From Lampris incognitus (Eukaryota; Chordata; Actinopteri; Lampriformes; Lampridae): DNA of 64,000 nucleotides. Below, piece after piece: positions 1 through 12,399 of the stretch. The position numbers and the translations under genes were made by a program. Where the stretch lies: the NCBI RefSeq assembly GCF_029633865.1, contig NC_079222.1:34040434-34104433 (forward strand), given 5' to 3'. The number at the start of each line of letters is the position of its first letter. Positions within the stretch are counted from its first letter, which is position 1. The notes beneath the pieces are model-generated. The model had not been told where the DNA came from, made no database searches, and saw only the letters and a list, made by a program, of their open reading frames with translations.

Positions 1-512
1 GTCCATCAAGACAGCTTTGGGGCACCAACAATCATCATCGGCGGTCACTCAGAGTCGAGTATGACTGTCCTCCCTCTGGATCCTCAGATGGGTTTACAGG
101 CTGATCCTGGAGCCACAAAATGAGAGGACATCTGTATGTGTCAGCTTTTTACGTGGAGTGGCTAATGCGCCTGCAGCCACCACACGGTCCTTGGCAGGGG
201 GAGGCCAGAGTCCAATGGCTTGTAGAACCAAAACGATTGGGTACCACCCTCTGTTGCAGCATTCATCCGCCTTCACTGCTGTTGTGACCTGGAGACATCT
301 TCCGCCAGTTCCGCTGTTGAGGTCATTGTTGGATCGCGCTTTATCTGGAACCTCCACCTTGACCAATTCGCCTTGGAAAACCCTACCAGGAGCCAAGCTC
401 CAGACGGCAAAGCTCTTGGGACCATTGGTACATGCAAGCTTCTCCACCACGGCAAGGTGGTGATCCAGGAGATACCATCTTTTTGGATGCCAGTTCATTC
501 TCCTGACAGATC
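1..512. other. Unrecognised sequence left of a SINE insertion
   Basis: No gene is recognised here. The minus strand stays open for about 134 codons (94-498) and the plus strand for about 100 codons (158-463), but neither reading has a domain I know and no splice structure is visible. The base composition is moderately GC-rich and it reads like part of an old dispersed repeat. The segment resumes after the SINE at 931, because the SINE is flanked by a direct duplication of this sequence. Confidence 0.3.
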
Positions 513-527
513 ATAATTCCATGGTAT

Positions 528-915
528 TGGTGTAGCGGTCTAAGCATCGGCTCTGTGTCGATGCAGTTGCCCACTGGGGACTGGGGTTCGCGCCCCGGTC
601 TCGTCAGATCCGACTATGGCCGGACTCGACGAAGCAGCGATCATTGGCAACGCTGTCTTCAGGAGGGGGGCGGAGTCGGCTTGTGTTCGTCACGTGAATG
701 CGTCTCTGTGTGTGTCGGAAAAACAGTGGTTCGGCTTGGTGTCGCCTTGTCACGAAAGTGGCGAGGCGGTCTCCTTCGAGACTGCCGGCCGGAGAGATGC
801 AGTTGGCGAACGCATACAGTGCGAGGGTGGGTGTTTGAATTAAAATAGGGATCGATTGGCCACTAAATTGGGAGAAAAAAGGGAAAAATCAGAAATAAAT
901 TTATAAAAAAAAATA
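528..915 (+). mobile_element. tRNA-derived SINE with perfect 15-bp target duplication
   Basis: A polymerase III type head is visible: an A-box-like segment around TAGCGGTCTAAG (about 532-543) and a B-box GGTTCGCGCCC (about 584-594). The tail is A-rich with AATTGGGAGAAAAAAGGG, a close match to the tail of the other SINE family in this window. The body is flanked by a perfect direct repeat, ATAATTCCATGGTAT, at 513-527 and 916-930, which is the signature of LINE-mediated insertion and fixes both ends. The intact duplication argues for a fairly young insertion. The roughly 390-bp length is long for a simple tRNA SINE; the GC-rich middle (about 640-830) is unexplained. Confidence 0.85.
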
Positions 916-930
916 ATAATTCCATGGTAT

Positions 931-1335
931 GAATGACAAAAGGGGCACAGTTGTCGAAGGATGGTCATTCATCATGCAAGAGGCAAGTTTTTCTGTAACC
1001 TCAGATGAAGAGCACAACAAAGTAATGCAGATGTTCTGCCCATGAGAGATGCACTCAAGGTGGCCCTACATTTGGCGACTGAACCAGTCTTTGCTGATGT
1101 AGGCCATTCAGACTTAAAGACTGTTCTTAACCACCGCTATTGCCTGCTGTCTTGATCCAATTCACACTAGGTTGACAGGGGACAAGTAGAGGGTTTCACA
1201 CTGTCTGGTTCTTCATGTCTTGTTCTAAAATGTTGTGGAATCTAGCAGAAACAAAGAGTCGGGGGGAGCGCTAGTAGACGTGCTTTTCCAGGGCTCCTCT
1301 CCATACTCGAAATAATTTGGTCACTCAATATTTAA
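931..1335. other. Intergenic, nothing recognised
   Basis: No coding or RNA feature is seen. This continues the sequence interrupted by the SINE at 528-915. Confidence 0.5.
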
Positions 1336-1339
1336 TTTA

Positions 1340-2240
1340 ACTTGCCGGTTTTTCTTCTTAATTTCCTATGTCTAAAAAGCCCCAGGATGACAAAACCGAA
1401 AGCCAAAAGGGGGAAGAAGCAGGATAAAGCCCCAAAGGAGACTGATGGTCAACCGCATTTGGAGCTAGCTGAGCAGGCCGCAGCAGCCTCAGAGGCGAGT
1501 AATGAGCCTTACGCAGAGTCCACAAACATCCTATCCCTACCACGATGTATGAGCAAGACCGACCGATCTGACGACTTGAAGTACCGCTGGCATCTTTGTT
1601 GAGTCTCGGTAACCGAATAAAGGAGGTGGAAAACGCTAGCTCCGACTATGACTGCCGCCTCTTGCTTGTCGAGCAGACGTGCACGAAAATGCAGTCAGAG
1701 AACGACACACTTCTCAGGAAAGTAAGTGACCTCAGGGCTCGCTCCAGGCGGCAGGATACTAAAATCATTGCCCTACCTCAGAAGATCAAGAACGGATGTC
1801 CAACGGACTCCTTGACGAAGCTTATCCCTGAGCTGCTGCGTGCTGGCAATTTCTGTAAGCCGCTGGAAGCAGATCGAGAACATCGCCTGGGAAGGCAGGT
1901 TCCTGAAGGTGCCGCGTAATGATAGCACGGATTCATCATTTCCAAACGAAGAAGAGAATACTACAACTGGCCCGCCAGCAGTTTCCCTCTGCACTAAAAG
2001 GTTCACTTCTTTCCCGACTACCTGGCGGAAGAGATTAAGTAACGCCAGGCTTCTGATGATGCCCGAAACCGACTCCAGGAGCCTGGCGTGAGGAACGGTT
2101 TCATCTACCCGGCACAGCAAAGCGTCACCCATGGCACCTTCCGACCAGGTGTTTTCTTCCCCGCGAGAGGCTGAGGCTTTTGCAGAGACTTTGGTTTGAA
2201 CATTAATCACCCATTCAGTGACATGGCGTATTTTGATATG
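1340..2240 (+). pseudogene. L1-Tx1 LINE ORF1 relic (nucleic-acid chaperone)
   Basis: Two overlapping open pieces (from about 1393 and 1596) form one decayed ORF1-like protein. The N-terminal part is lysine-rich (TKPKAKRGKKQ). A heptad-like region with RIKEVENASSDYD and KMQSENDTLLRKVSDL suggests the ORF1 coiled coil. It is followed by the typical LRARSRRQD...I...LPQK motif and a C-terminal EADREHRLGR, equivalent to the 'RAHRIGR' motif of L1 ORF1 proteins. In live elements this protein forms trimers that coat the LINE RNA. Frameshifts and stops show that this copy is dead. It lies directly upstream of the ORF2 relic in the same orientation. Confidence 0.7.
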
Positions 2241-2639
2241 TGATTTTAATTTTGCTGTCACTCACACCGGGACATTTTCATTCATTTTCATTTGTCCACG
2301 GAGAGGGAGCAGAGGGTCCCTTATCAACTTATCTGCCATGTTCATATATGGTCCAGCAACCCCTAAGTGAATATGTGGGGCTTTCGCTCTCACTTTGTTT
2401 GGGAAAGTGGGGCGGGGGGGGGGGTAATGTACTTATTGTTCCTGTTTTTTTTTAAACTTATTCGTATCATCTGCCAGTGTTTTACAAGGGCATTATGTGT
2501 GTACACTGCTACTATTCAAACTCGACATGCATCCTGGTTTCCCTTCTCAAGGTGGTGGCATTACTTTCACTAAGCTGGACTGGGAGACGTGCACAAACGA
2601 GCTTGAGTGTCTTTCTCATTTATAATCTCTGTCCGCTGA

Positions 2640-4885
2640 CATCATATATTTACACGTAACACTCATTAGACCCGCAGAAGAAAAGTTGCTTAGCTGGGCA
2701 AACCAGATTTTTCAGTCCACGTTCTCCAGTAAAGCCAGGGGAGCGACAATTTTGATTCATCAGACTGTTCCATTTAGATATGTTTCTACTGTGAGTGATC
2801 AAACAGCCGATATATTTTGGTAACTAGCCACATTTATTCATTTCATGCTACACTCACTAACGTATATGGTCCGAATTTTGATTACCCAGCCTTCTTCCGT
2901 AAGATGTTTAATTTACTGCCCGATCCCTCGGATAACACATGATTATAGGTGGCGATTTCAACTGCGTGCTTGATAATTGCTTGGACAAGTCAGCCCAAAC
3001 AAGTAAATCACCTACCTCCCCCACGGTTTTGAATAACTTCATAACTTCCATAATTTGGTTGATATTTGGAGACTGGTACATCCTACAGACAAAGATTATT
3101 CTCCCCCCCCCCCCCCCACAAATACACAAATTCAGTCTTTTTCAAGAATAGATTATGTCTTACTTGATTCTAAATTGATGTCACAATATTTTAATTTCTG
3201 ACTATTCCTCGACTTCATTAGTTCTTGACCTTAATCGTAAAAGGCAACAGTATAACTGGCGCCCTCACCCATCACTGCTCTCTGATGCATCATTCTCACA
3301 TTTCATAGCTACTAAGTTTTCAGAATTCCTTGAAACCAATGATAACTTGGATGTCACAGACTCTATTTTATGTGAAACCTTTAAAGTTGCGATTAGGGGC
3401 CATATCATTTCAAAAAGGAAAGACAAAAACGCCTCTTAGAAATTGAAACTGAACTATCACAATTGGAACTTATTTATAGAGATTTCTCCAGCCCTTCCAT
3501 TTTAAAATATATTCTTAAAATTGAAATATGAATATAATATCATCCTATCTGCTCGGGTGCGTGACCAACTGTTTAAGATTACACAAAAAAATTTTGAGCT
3601 GGGGGATAAGCCCCAAAAATTATTGACCCAACAGCTAAGAGTTTTACAAGCTAGTAGAGCCATGCACAAAATCAAATCAAAATCTGAGGACATTGTTATT
3701 GCTCCTAAAGGTATAAATGATTGCTTTAAGGAATATTATGAATAGTTATACATGTCAAAAGCAAAAGGGGACATTTCTGATTGGTTGGGGTGGCTGAATC
3801 TCCCTAAGTTGAGCGATGCTGCTCGAGAGGCTTTAAATTCTGATGTCACCACTCAAGAGATTTTGGACGCTATAAAATCATTCCCCAATGGCAAGGCCAC
3901 TGTCCCAGATGGTTTTGGCATTAAACTGTACAAAAATATTCCAGGAAGGTGGCTCCCCTTCTTCTGAGGACGTTCACGCGTTCATTTGAAATTTGGAAAC
4001 TCCCCTGTACACTACATGAAGCCAATATGTCCTTATTACTAAAAGAAGCTAGGGGTGAAACTGAGCCTTCGTCTTTTCATCCTATTGCATTACTGAACTC
4101 AGACATGAAATTTTTTATGACGTTATTAGCAAACAGGTTAAATAAACATATTCCACCCATCATCCATGCTGATCAAACTGGCTTTGTCACCAATAGATTT
4201 GTATTTTTTAACGTCAAAAGACTAATGAAGATAATGTACCATAGGTGTAGGAAGGGTACTAAGGTGGCTGTCCTTTTCCTAGATGTAGAGAAGGCATTTG
4301 ATCAGGTGGAATGGGCCTATATGGTGAAGGTATTGGATGATATTTGGTTTAGTAGCCAAATTGTCTCATGGATTAAAACACTGTATGCTCACCCATCTAC
4401 CTCCATCCTGACAAACCAAGAAAGATCTGTGCCAGTCTTGTTGCATCGCAGCACATGAAAGGGCTGTCCCATCAGCCTGTTGCTCTTTGCAGTCACTGTT
4501 GAGCTCCTCGCCATCAGTATTAGTGATCACCTTTCTATTGAACCCATCTGATTGAGGAATGTGGATCATCACATTTCCCGATACGCGGATGATGTTGTCC
4601 TCTTCCTATCCCAACCTGTTTCCATTTTGCTAGATCTTGTAACGTCATTTGGTGACGTTTCAGGATATACAATTAATTGGCAGAAGAGTGAATTTATGTC
4701 ACTGGGTGCTGACCTTAACACTGAATGTCTGCATAATCTCCCTTTCAAAATTACGGATAAACTGAAGTATCCTGGAGTAGTTCTGCCAAAAGTCCCTAAA
4801 CTAATTTTTAAGATGAACTTTCTTGAAAAAGTGGAAAAACTGAGGGGAACGTTGAAAAATGGAGGACCTTTCCTTTTTCTATTGA
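2640..4885 (+). pseudogene. L1-Tx1 LINE ORF2 relic: AP endonuclease and reverse transcriptase
   Basis: The endonuclease part includes GARATILIHQ and GGDFNCVLD (about 2942-2966), the conserved APE-type GDFN block. The reverse transcriptase follows: TVPDGFGIKLYK, ALLNSDMKFFMTLLANRLN, HADQTGFVTNR, then FLDVEKAFDQVEW (catalytic block A), and RYADDVVLFL (about 4576-4605), the YADD catalytic motif of non-LTR reverse transcriptases. Multiple stops and frame changes make it non-functional. The reading ends abruptly near 4885, where unrelated sequence begins; LINE ORF2 C-terminal sequence resumes near 6041. This is either an insertion into the LINE or a rearrangement, since the resumed piece skips part of the expected ORF2. 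Confidence 0.8.
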
Positions 4886-4895
4886 CCCTTTGCAC

Positions 4896-4905
4896 GTGAC
4901 GTCAC
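4896..4905. promoter_or_regulatory. Perfect CRE palindrome GTGACGTCAC
   Basis: GTGACGTCAC contains the canonical CREB/ATF site TGACGTCA and overlaps a CACGTG E-box at 4893-4898. It sits about 140 bp upstream of an ATG-started exon-like ORF at 5038, at the junction where LINE sequence stops. It therefore looks like the core promoter of the inserted fragment rather than of the LINE. Confidence 0.5.
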
Positions 4906-5037
4906 GTCCCACTCGTGGGGAATATGAACGCCATGACGGACGGCAGGAAGTGATAGACCGGAAAATTCAAAAGCGAACAACAAAAACAAACAAAATATTG
5001 TGTCGTATGAGTAGCTATTATAGTTTACATTTAAGTG

Positions 5038-5400
5038 ATGGCTACCAATAGTCAGAGTAATGTTGTGGAGTTGTCCTGTGAAGTGAGTCACCTTGTAGGA
5101 CGGCACAAAGAGCGATATGTGGAGAAGCTAGCGATAGCAGGGTTAGCTACCGACCCGTACCTTCTTCCTACCGATGTGTTCATGGATCTAGCAAAACCGT
5201 CCAGTCTGCCCGAGTTCAATCCACACGATCTGTACCACTATGTTACCAACGGAGTGTCCCCATACACAGGTGCTGACCTAAAAGCATACCAAAGTCTGGA
5301 TGCTTACCAGTTCTTTGTAGCTGGTTGGGTTACAGAATCGCGGTGCTACGCTCACAGCAGGGGGACGTACCTCATAATGGCAAAGGTAAGACATAGCTAG
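5038..5400 (+). pseudogene. N-terminal fragment of a SWIM/YqaJ-type teleost multicopy protein
   Basis: The 120-codon reading contains PYTGADLKAYQSLDAYQFF, AGWVTE and a final YLIMAKVRHS. I recognise this pattern from the N-terminal part of a large teleost family in which the ADLKAY...SLEAY...GWV segment precedes a SWIM zinc finger and a YqaJ-like nuclease domain. In those relatives the KVRHS-like segment is followed by Gln and the SWIM domain; here it is followed by TAG at 5398, and no SWIM cysteines are seen downstream. Alternatively AAG|GTAAGA at 5383-5391 could be a splice donor. The piece lies inside the interrupted L1 and carries its own CRE-containing upstream region. It is probably a dead or partial copy. 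The family assignment is from memory. Confidence 0.5.
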
Positions 5401-6040
5401 CCAGCTGTGTATTTTTTTAACCTGTTTCCCCTAGGATGCAATCAAAACTCAAATCGACTGTAACCAAAAGCAGCTCATACTTTCCTTGCCATTTCATAGT
5501 AGGTTACACAGTCTTGCCATCTAGCTAGCATTTGGGCCATTCCATAGAAAGTGTTAAGTTTGAGTCCACAACATTCAAAGGGGACAAGGAGGCATAATAA
5601 AACTGTCAGTAATGTTTTCAGTGTCTAAAGCCACTGATTCAAGTGTACTGGTTAGCATGAAGCAAAATACAATTAAATAATAAATCTACAATTTGTATAT
5701 TTTTAGCTGTTCTTGTTAAATTACAATCATTTTCTCATGTCCACTCTGACCATTTCTCACATTCATGTAAGGTAACACTTAAAAAATGTCACATAAATCT
5801 CAGACTTTTATTGTTCTTATGAGCAAAAATACTTCCCTCTTCATATGAAATTTTTTAATTAAATTAAAAATGCATAATTTTTGGTTAAAATATATAATAT
5901 ATACATATATTTAATTTTTGGTTAAAATATAATATATATATATGATTTATAAGCTTTTGTTGGGCCCACCTGAGTCCAAAAAACTGGTCTCAGACTTTGT
6001 AAATATATTTTCTGAACAAGTGAATTATGCTATACACTCT
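5401..6040. other. AT-rich remainder of the segment interrupting the L1
   Basis: No further exon is found. The stretch is AT-rich, with near-repeats of TTTGGTTAAAATATATAATA at about 5880-5945. Where it rejoins LINE sequence cannot be fixed, and no terminal inverted repeat or target duplication was found. Confidence 0.4.
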
Positions 6041-6840
6041 GAAAAATGCCTAGGAGAAGGAACTGGGTATACAGATTAGGGATGATGTTTGGGAGGAGGC
6101 CCTTAACAGGACCGGGTCTTGTTGTATTAATGCTAGGCATCAATTAATCCAATTCAAAGTGATGCACAGGCTTCCTTATTCAAAAACTAAATTGCACGGA
6201 ATCTTTCTTATCATTTCCTCTCTACGTGATCGATGTAAATCTGTAGAAGGCTCTCCAACCCACCTTTTCTGGACATGCCCAAAACTGTATCATTTTTGGT
6301 GTGACATTCAAGTGGTTCTCTGACATGTATGGCTGTGTGTTTGAACCTGATCCAGAGATGGCACTATTTGGGTTTTCTCTTTCTCTACTAAACCAGTGTC
6401 TCCGTGCAAAGCACTATTATGTATGGAATGGTAAGCGCAAAGAAAGTAATTTTAAGGCTCTGGGAGTCAGATACTGTGCCTCAGGTTAAGACTTGGTTAA
6501 CTGAGCTCACTGGTATATTACAAAGGGAAAAAGTTTGTTATGGCATGATGGCCAATCTTAATAATTTTTTTGATATATGGCAGCCATTTCTGGATCACCT
6601 TGCTCAGTACAACACTGAACCTGACCAGCAACAAAATACATAGTGTGCCGTTCACCTCTAATATTGAGTGCTAAGATGTGTTGTGCTAGTGATGCAGCGG
6701 TGTAATTCATTATTTTCCTTAAATACGCCCTGTTTCTTTTTTCTCCTTTGTTTCTTTTTTTTAATATAGGTTTCTGTTTTCTGTACTGTACAGTGGAAAA
6801 TCCCAATAAAAATATTGTAAAATAATTTTAAAAAAAAGGA
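6041..6840 (+). mobile_element. L1-Tx1 LINE ORF2 C-terminus and 3' end
   Basis: Readable with frame changes as RDDVWEEALNRTGSC, QLIQFKVMHRLPYSKTKLH, then LRDRCKSVEGSPTHLFWTCPKLYHFW. This is the C-x2/3-C...H...C cysteine block (HLFWTCP) that marks the C-terminus of Tx1-type L1 ORF2. The 3' untranslated end has AATAAA near 6806 and a short A tail at about 6828-6838. With the upstream pieces it makes an L1 of roughly 4.3 kb of LINE sequence. Confidence 0.75.
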
Positions 6841-9622
6841 AACCAAAGAACAAAGACCACAGAAGAAGAGAGCAAGATGACCGGCAGACTGGTAATAGCA
6901 CTCTCATCCAAGTCAAAATGTTGGTCAAAGTATAGTAAATAAACAAATACAGAACACGAACAGTTAGTTTTTAGCATAGTTTTTATAGCTGTCTCGCTGC
7001 TTCAAACTCACAGTCAAGACACACTGAAGAAGACTGCTTGAGAGATGGCCACGGCGAAGACTGTATAGGTTACTCTGCATAAAGAGTAAAGGCGGCTCTA
7101 CAAGAGCCATTGTCTTGGCCATTGTCATGAAATGTTTTTTTTCCCTTGTGTGTGCTGGTAGAATTTATTATTGATAAAGTGACTGCATGACTTTCCCGTT
7201 CCGTTTATGTTCCAAAGCTTCAATTCCATTGGCTGTTGCCAGAGCTGGTCTCTGATTTCAGTCTTTGACTCATTCACACTATGCCATGCAGTTGTGATAA
7301 AAATCAAACTTGCTTAGACAGCCGCACAGACTGGTCGGACATCAGCCGGGAGGAATGGAACCATGAGTCTTGAACACTTTCCCACAAGAGGATAATCTGC
7401 CCCTGATTATTGTGTGGTTTCACTTGGCGAGGACAGCCTGATGCAAAAATTGGCCCGATTCTCATCAAGCGTAGAGCCGTCCTCGGGAGAATGTTCGCCC
7501 CGTCCAAGCCAGAACTAGAGAAAGGTAATGTAAGGGTCTGAGGGCCGGGATGGAGAAATGCCACTACATTCCAGTTTGCAGCTCCGTTCACTTATCACTG
7601 ACAGAATTGGAGGCAATCCAAGCCGGAATTTGGAGTATCTGCAGCTAGTCCCATACCTGCAGCCACTCAACTCATCATGGGCAGCTTTCCAGAATAAAAG
7701 CTCGGTGCACACAGTTGGTGAATGGTTGCTTGGAGAGACAGACCACCCATGGATACTCGACCAAGTGGACCACTGCTAATTTGGGTAGCAGCCAAGGATT
7801 GGGTCACCCCAAGTCAGATTATAGTAGTTTGTAGCTCCAGAGCAAACCAGCAGTGTTGTGTGTCTTTTTTTTTGTTTTTTGTTGATAAAAGCAACTTTCT
7901 GTTAATCATTAATCATCTCTGTATCTGATTGATGTGCAGTCACTTGCTTATTCCTCGTTACAGCGCATACCTAATAAGTTAGTAATACTGCTAAATAGCA
8001 GTTAAATAGTAAGTATCCCGCAATAAACCCATAAAGAAACTGAATAAAAGATGGAAAATAAAGCTGAATATATAATACGTAATGGATAATATTCATCAAT
8101 TTATTGGTAGTATAAAACCCCAAGAACTATAAATAATTTAATTTCCCAAAGCACAGAGGTGTCAAGCATATTATAAAGGACAAAGTCAAATAGAATTAAG
8201 AATCTGCCTCAACTAACACATCTAAAGAGTTTTTGTGTCCTAACTGATTTGCTCTAAATGACTGCTAAGTAAAAGCTATGAAGAAAAAAAATCACTTCAC
8301 ATGGTCACTGAGGCATTCAGCATTATGGAAAGCTTAACACGACTCCCTCTCTCGAGACAGACTGTAAACCGTGGTCTCAAGCGGGTCTGTAGACCAGGGA
8401 GCCCTCAGCACATAGGGAGTAACACAGACAGTCCTATGACGTCACGCTGTCTGCCCCAGGTCATGTGATGGGGAGGAGTCTGTAAACAGTGCAGTGAGCT
8501 GTCACAACCTATCAGACCAACAGAAGCACACATAGGGAATGTGTATGTCAAAGCACATACTGGCAAAGTGCAGTTGTGGTACAAAACCTGGCGAAGAAGA
8601 ATGTGATCGTCTGTGGATTTGTATGCAACAACAAAACCTTGGTCATAGTCTAAACATGATAAGACTGCGTCCCCATAGCTAATAATCTCATTTTAACCCA
8701 CTTCCTGATTCCTATAGCTCTAGCGCACATGTAATCATTTATTTCATTAATTTATATCCTGATTTGAGAGTTCTTAATATGCAAGGTGTAACAGAAACGT
8801 CATTACTTTGTGAGTAATTTTAAGCACATAAGAGTAATTGAAACCATCTGGAACATAAAGACTCTGTTGACCTGGACCCTCTCATCCGCTCAGGGGGTTC
8901 CCACTGTCTTCCATGGCTTAAACAATTCTATATTATCACAAACACCTAGAGGAAACAGTACAGGCTATTATTTAAGACCATGGTGGTAAGAAATTGTAAA
9001 ACTTGTCTGCTGATATTGTTATTATTCAAGGCTTTGTTGAGGGAAAAGAAACAAAAAAAACAGGCCACGATTCTGTATTTGTATCACTATTATTTGTCAT
9101 TACACTTGAGTATTTGTGATTGTGTGTTAGCAATCTTGTACGAGACGCAATGTGAGACTCCTGAAGACTGCACACTACCGTCTATTGGGGAGAGAAAGCT
9201 ACAATACCCTGGGGCTGTTGTCTGTCTCAGCATTGTCTGCTCATCACTGTAACCTTATTTTCCCCACTGAAATGCTAGGGGGTTATGGAACACACTAAGC
9301 ATGAGCCTATTAGAGAAATCTTGACTATTGTCTGTTATGCTCAAATGCACTGTCTGCTGCAGTTGTACCAACATACTGACTAATTCACTGAGTCAATTTT
9401 GTGCTTATGGGGGCAGTTTACATACATAAGCAGACATCCTGTGAGCGCTGCAAAATACAGACCATAGAGACACAACCTAACTGCACATTTCAAGAAAAAC
9501 AACAATGCCCAACTAAGTTGTGTCAATCTCTAGTTTACCAACTGGGCAGAAGTTTTCCACTAACATATGAATTGATGCAATTTTGACGGATACTTCATGG
9601 TGTTTCCATGGCAGGCTTTTGA
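6841..9622. other. Long stretch without a recognised gene
   Basis: About 2.8 kb with no domain, RNA gene or element I can name. A 65-95 codon open stretch occurs on both strands around 7304-7780 without recognisable motifs. A second consensus CRE (TGACGTCA, about 8439-8446) lies in a GC-richer patch (8340-8520), but no exon follows it. The rest is AT-rich. Confidence 0.4.
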
Positions 9623-9624
9623 TA

Positions 9625-10840
9625 CACTGATGAGCGAAAACATTATGACCACCTGCCTAATATGCTGTGGGTCCTACGCGTGTTGCCAAAACAGCGCCGG
9701 CCCTTCGAGGAGTGGACTCCTACAAGACCCTTGAAGGGATCCTGTGGTATCTGGCACCTAAACAGCAGATCCGTGAAGTCCTGGAAGTTGCGAGGTGGAG
9801 CCACCATGGATCGGGACTTGTTGGTCCAGCGCATCCCACAGATGCTCAATCAGATTGCGATCTGGAGAATTTGGAGGCCAGGGCAACTCCTTGGACCATG
9901 TTGAATCATGTTCCTCAAGACATTCCCGAACAATGTGAGCAGTTCGCATTATCCTGCTGAAAGAGACCACTGCCATCAGGGAATACCATTGCCATGAAGG
10001 GGTGTACCTGGTATGCAATAATGCTTAGGTAGGTGGCACGTATAAAATTGACGTCCGCATGAATGGCTGGACCCAGGTTTTGCCAGCAGAACATTGCCCA
10101 GAGCATCACACTCCCTCCACCGGCTTGTCATCTTCCCACAGTGCATCCCGGTGCCATCACTTCCACAGGTAAACGGCACACATGTACATCGCCATCCACG
10201 TGATCTAATAGGAAATGGGGATTCTTCGGACCAGGAGAACTTCTTCCACTGCTCCAAGGTCCAGTTCCAACGGTTGCGTGCCCATTGTACACGCTTTCGA
10301 TGGTGGGCAGGGGTCATCAAGGGCATTCTGACCGGTCTGCGGCTACGCAGCCTCAGACACAGCAGGGTGTGATGCACCGTGTGTACTGTGACACATTCCT
10401 CCCATAACCACCATTAGAATTTTCTGTGACTTATGCCACAGTAGAGCTTCTGTTGGTTCAGACCAGACGGGACAGCCTTCATTGCCCATGCAAACTGATG
10501 AGCCTTGGGTGCCCAACACACTGTCACTGGTTTGTGGTTTGTCCCTTCTTGGCCCACTGTCGATAGGTATTCCCCACTGCTGACCAGGAGCACCCCACAA
10601 GCTTTATCATCTCAGAGATGCTCTGACCCAGTTGTCTGGCCATAACAATTTGGCCCTTGTCACAGACGCTCAGGTCTTTACTCCTGCTCATTTCTCCTGC
10701 ATCCAAAACGTTGATTATGAGAACTGATTGTTCACTGACCATCTGATCTACCCAGACCTTGACATATGTGCTCTTGTTTGGAGATTATAAACATTATTCA
10801 GTTCACCTGTGAGTGCTCATAATGTTTTGGCTCATCAGTG
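9625..10840 (-). mobile_element. Tc1-like DNA transposon with terminal inverted repeats and TA duplications
   Basis: Terminal inverted repeats match over about 29 bp with two mismatches. The left end reads CACTGATGAGCGAAAACATT from 9625 and the right end is its complement, ending at 10840. Both ends abut TA (9623-9624 and 10841-10842), the Tc1/mariner target duplication. Length is 1216 bp. The minus strand carries a broken transposase: an N-terminal helix-turn-helix region ([17 protein letters not shown]), a middle with WSEESPFP and FQQDNANCSH, and a C-terminus NSPDRNLIEHLWD. These correspond to the DD34E regions, but the first Asp context is changed and frame breaks separate the parts, so it is dead. 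The ends look good enough to be mobilised in trans. Confidence 0.9.
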
Positions 10841-10842
10841 TA

Positions 10843-12380
10843 CATAATTATCTTGTTTATTCAGCTGAGAGCAGATGATGTCCATATTAGAGATCGTTGT
10901 CAAGATTATATCTATGAAAAAGTGTACAGTGGGAAAAATAGAGAAAATACTTGTGTTTATTCGAGTGTATATGCACTTCTATACATCATAGCATCATCTC
11001 TTAGCAGTATGGAATCAAGACCAGTCAGTCTAATGTTGATAATATTCATTATGGTCAAGGGGAAATTGATGTATCTCCAATTGCTGGGTATGTGTGTGTC
11101 CTGCATATTAAATGAACAGCTGATCTATCCTGTCACTGGCTCATTGAAGGGCACAAAGGGCAGATTCAGGGATCACGGGAGTCTTTGCTCTCTTTTTTTC
11201 TCATTTGGCTGACAGATTTGGCGAAAAGATTTTGGAATGCTTAATTAAACAGGTCCATTATCTCCTCCTTCAACATTATTCTAGTATTTTAGGAGAACAT
11301 CACGAATCCTTATTTCTAAAATAAAGAGATAAAACAGCATCGAGACATACTGAAGTAAATATGGAAAAAATACCTACATTTTCTGAATTAGAAGACTAGA
11401 CACAGATAAAAAAAAAAGTAAAGAGCTCTCGGCAATACACACTTGATACTGTTTGCTTATTAAAGAAAGTCAACCCACAAAGATGCTGCAATTTTATACC
11501 ACCTTGTCACACAACCTTTGCCCACTGGAATGGTGGCTATTTGTAGCCGAGTGTCGATTTGGCAACGTATCTCAATCCATTTCACTTGCCAACTAGAACG
11601 CATGAACCTCTGCCAATTTCATGTACACGCCACATTTAAGGTATGAGCACAAAGATGTCTTAAAATAAGATCTCAGCCACTTACTATGTAATGAGAGCTT
11701 TCGATTTTGGCGCACTCTACAGCGGCCTGATAATTATGAGAAACAACAAAGCAGAGCCATTCCCCTTCAGCTATGCTGCATCTCACTTCCTCAACCATTC
11801 CATTCATGTCTGTGGCAGCTCTTCAAGCCTCACTGGGCCCAAGGAAAAAAGGTGATCACAACCACAGATTACAGCCTGTACTCAGGTCTGTCTACATGCA
11901 AGTCTGTTATAATCACGCTATGATCCACTTAAAGCACATTTAAGCACAGTTACTTTAAAAACTATAGCTGGCACAAAGTATTTGTAGTTTAGTCTAATCT
12001 AAAAGGGGAGCAGTAAAGGGGGTAGCATGACCACTTTCAATCTATTGGTTTCTTGTTATGGATTTTTTGTGTGTGTGTTAAACATGAAAGGTGAGCTCTA
12101 ATTACTTAAGTAGAGAGGCGGATATCCAGGATTCATACAGTTAACCGAAAAAAAAGGAAGACTTCTTCTTCTTCAACCTGCTATATTGTAGCCACGTCAA
12201 ATAATGTGGAAGTCAGAGGAAAACCCGCCAGACGCTGAAATGTGGACACACATGCTGCAGCACTAAGCGGTAAACGTTAACGGCACACACCGCAACGACG
12301 TGGGCAAATTACTAATCCATATTCTTACTTTTTAACTGTTCTCCAATTTGTCCCAACATCTGGCCTCTCATTGAAACTTT
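10843..12380. other. Intergenic, no gene recognised
   Basis: AT-rich DNA directly right of the Tc1 element. The ORF at 10838-11212 starts inside the transposon end and has no recognisable motif. No repeats or RNA genes identified. Confidence 0.4.
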
Positions 12381-12399
12381 GTTACGGAAGAAAATGACG

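Noticed and set aside
94-498. 134-codon minus-strand ORF at the left end
   Set aside because: No recognisable domain, overlapping open frames on the other strand, no splice context; likely chance openness of GC-richer sequence.
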